Part shown: piece after piece, positions 7,401 through 7,451 of the stretch
Position numbering within the stretch: the first letter of the stretch is position 1
Layout: each line of letters opens with the position of its first letter
Assembly: GCA_016793185.1 (NCBI GenBank)
Contig: JAEUIK010000407.1
Coordinates: forward strand, 1 to 7,451
Source: Planctomycetaceae bacterium
Lineage (GTDB): Bacteria > Planctomycetota > Planctomycetia > Pirellulales > JAEUIK01
Reading direction: 5' to 3'
Length of the DNA: 7,451 nucleotides
Program-made: the position numbers and the translations under genes
The notes under the pieces: model-generated
Seen by the model: only the letters and a program-made list of their open reading frames with translations
What the model was told of the DNA's origin: nothing
Databases searched by the model: none

Positions 7401-7451
7401 TCTTGCAGCCGCTGGACGTGCTGACGATGGTGGGCTTCATCATCCTCGTGG
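4409..7451 (+). CDS. RND efflux permease (AcrB-like family, 3' end outside window)
   Basis: This is the proton-driven inner-membrane pump of a tripartite RND system; 1014 full codons are present and the frame is open at the right edge. Topology is that of the family. TM1 is at about 12-30, then a first periplasmic porter region, TM2-TM6 at about 394-536, TM7 near 608-628, a second porter region, and TM8 onwards from about 950, with the cut falling at the start of TM10 (MVGFIILV). TM4 carries GMLVDNFIVVLEN, with Asp454-Asn455 where AcrB has the proton-relay pair Asp407-Asp408. The TM10 residue equivalent to AcrB Lys940 lies beyond the window. Residues about 144-203 form a charged helical insertion absent from AcrB-type proteins. 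The GTG at 4409 is chosen because QLIESFVRNPVKVAVGV is the normal N-terminus of the family and no in-frame ATG lies nearby. There is no Shine-Dalgarno in front of it. It is co-directional with the adaptor gene and probably in the same operon. The substrate is unknown: neither a clear metal-site pattern (CusA type) nor a drug-specific signature is visible. Confidence 0.96.
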   Translation, partial: MQLIESFVRNPVKVAVGVILVSLFGVIALTRMPMQLTPEVQIPTITIETAWPGASPQEIEREIVQEQEEQLQSVEGVTKMTSESMDSFGMITLEFAIGTDMSEALLMVNTRLGQVREYPENADEPVISTSNSSDRPIAWFVLSERPPTDAQLDEFAAQHPEFREQLARVRAALNPGLRLFRIRELVAQHPEVQPLLPQPIDIPTQRRFAQDFIESRFERVPGVSNSTVLGGREEELQVVVDPERLAARQLTIADVRNALRGQNKDTSGGDFWEGKRRYVVRTLGQFRSTEQVENVIIARRDNAPVYLREVAHVRLGYKKPDGLVRRFGESVINLNAQRATGANVLDVMAGLRQATDELNAGILKQRGMELKQVYDETEYIYSSVGLVNENIVEGGAFTLIALLLFLRSFRSTLVVFLSIAVSIVGMFLVLSLMGRSLNVLSLAGIAFAVGMLVDNFIVVLENVYRHYQAGETAVAATVRGTQEVWGAVLASTLANLAVFVPILFVRDEAGQLFRDIAFATSAALACSLLAALVLVPTAAGLILNRTHDEQHEGAVAAAEHRRRQWFGKWQQAASSWINWFLRPVDAFGRGFVELVVGINAWLQRSLLREFAVVVGLVVASVSISWMLLPKVEYLPQGNRNLVIGIMLPPPGYNLDQLAAMGEQIENALRPYWDVDPESPEAARLDFPPIADFFYIARGRQLFMGVRSHDPLRSGEMVPLLRRVGAGIPGTFMVAKQSSLFEQGLSSGRTVDVEVSGPDIEKLVGLGGRIFGEVRRIMPDAQVLPRPSLDLANPEIHVVPKWQQAADMGVTAADLGYTVDALVDGAYATDYYVGGDKIDLSIVGSEKFIKGTHDVRDLSIASTYGELVSLAAVADIRLSSGPEQVNRRERQRAVTIQVTPPPEFPLEAAMDQIREQIVLPLEAAGELGGEYQIRFSGTADKLRSTWTALRWNLLLAFVITYLLMAALFESWLYPFIIILSVPLGAVGGFAGLWLLNQFVLQPLDVLTMVGFIILV

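Overview
The window is GC-rich DNA that most likely comes from a planctomycete, probably of the Pirellulales type. The main reason is the minus-strand gene at the left edge. It encodes a secreted protein with an N-terminal planctomycete-type cytochrome c domain (PSCyt1) followed by a DUF1549 domain with its own CxxCH motif, an architecture expanded in Planctomycetota and relatives. The efflux proteins on the right also match, from memory, a planctomycete branch of the RND family with a characteristic insertion in the porter domain. No database search was possible, so the taxonomy is an inference.

Layout. Positions 1-1628 (minus) hold the 5' part of the PSCyt1/DUF1549 gene, which runs off the left edge just before its expected DUF1553 domain. 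Positions 1629-1894 are non-coding and hold a short AT-rich dyad and a small hairpin. Positions 1895-2203 (minus) hold a small hypothetical gene with credible protein composition and codon use. Positions 2204-2435 are a divergent regulatory region. It carries a perfect 14-bp palindrome (2352-2365) of the TTAG-N4-CTAA type used by SlyA/MarR repressors, with a weak possible promoter just upstream and a second dyad just downstream. From 2436 rightward on the plus strand runs an efflux operon: a MarR-family regulator (2436-2918), a periplasmic adaptor of the HlyD/RND membrane-fusion type (2946-4313), and an RND inner-membrane permease (from 4409, cut by the right edge after about 1014 codons).

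How the genes work together. The adaptor and permease should form the inner-membrane and periplasmic parts of a proton-driven tripartite efflux pump. The MarR protein, encoded first in the operon, probably represses it by binding the palindrome and is released by an unknown ligand. No TolC-like outer-membrane factor is visible; it could lie downstream of the window or elsewhere. The pump substrate cannot be read from the sequence. The PSCyt1/DUF1549 gene is transcribed away from the pump and has no evident functional link to it.

I saw no RNA genes, insertion sequences, CRISPR arrays or long repeats. The window looks mostly like an ordinary chromosomal region. The points most worth a second look are the putative MarR operator, the small hypothetical gene, and the non-canonical RND permease, which has a porter-domain insertion and Asp-Asn instead of Asp-Asp in TM4.
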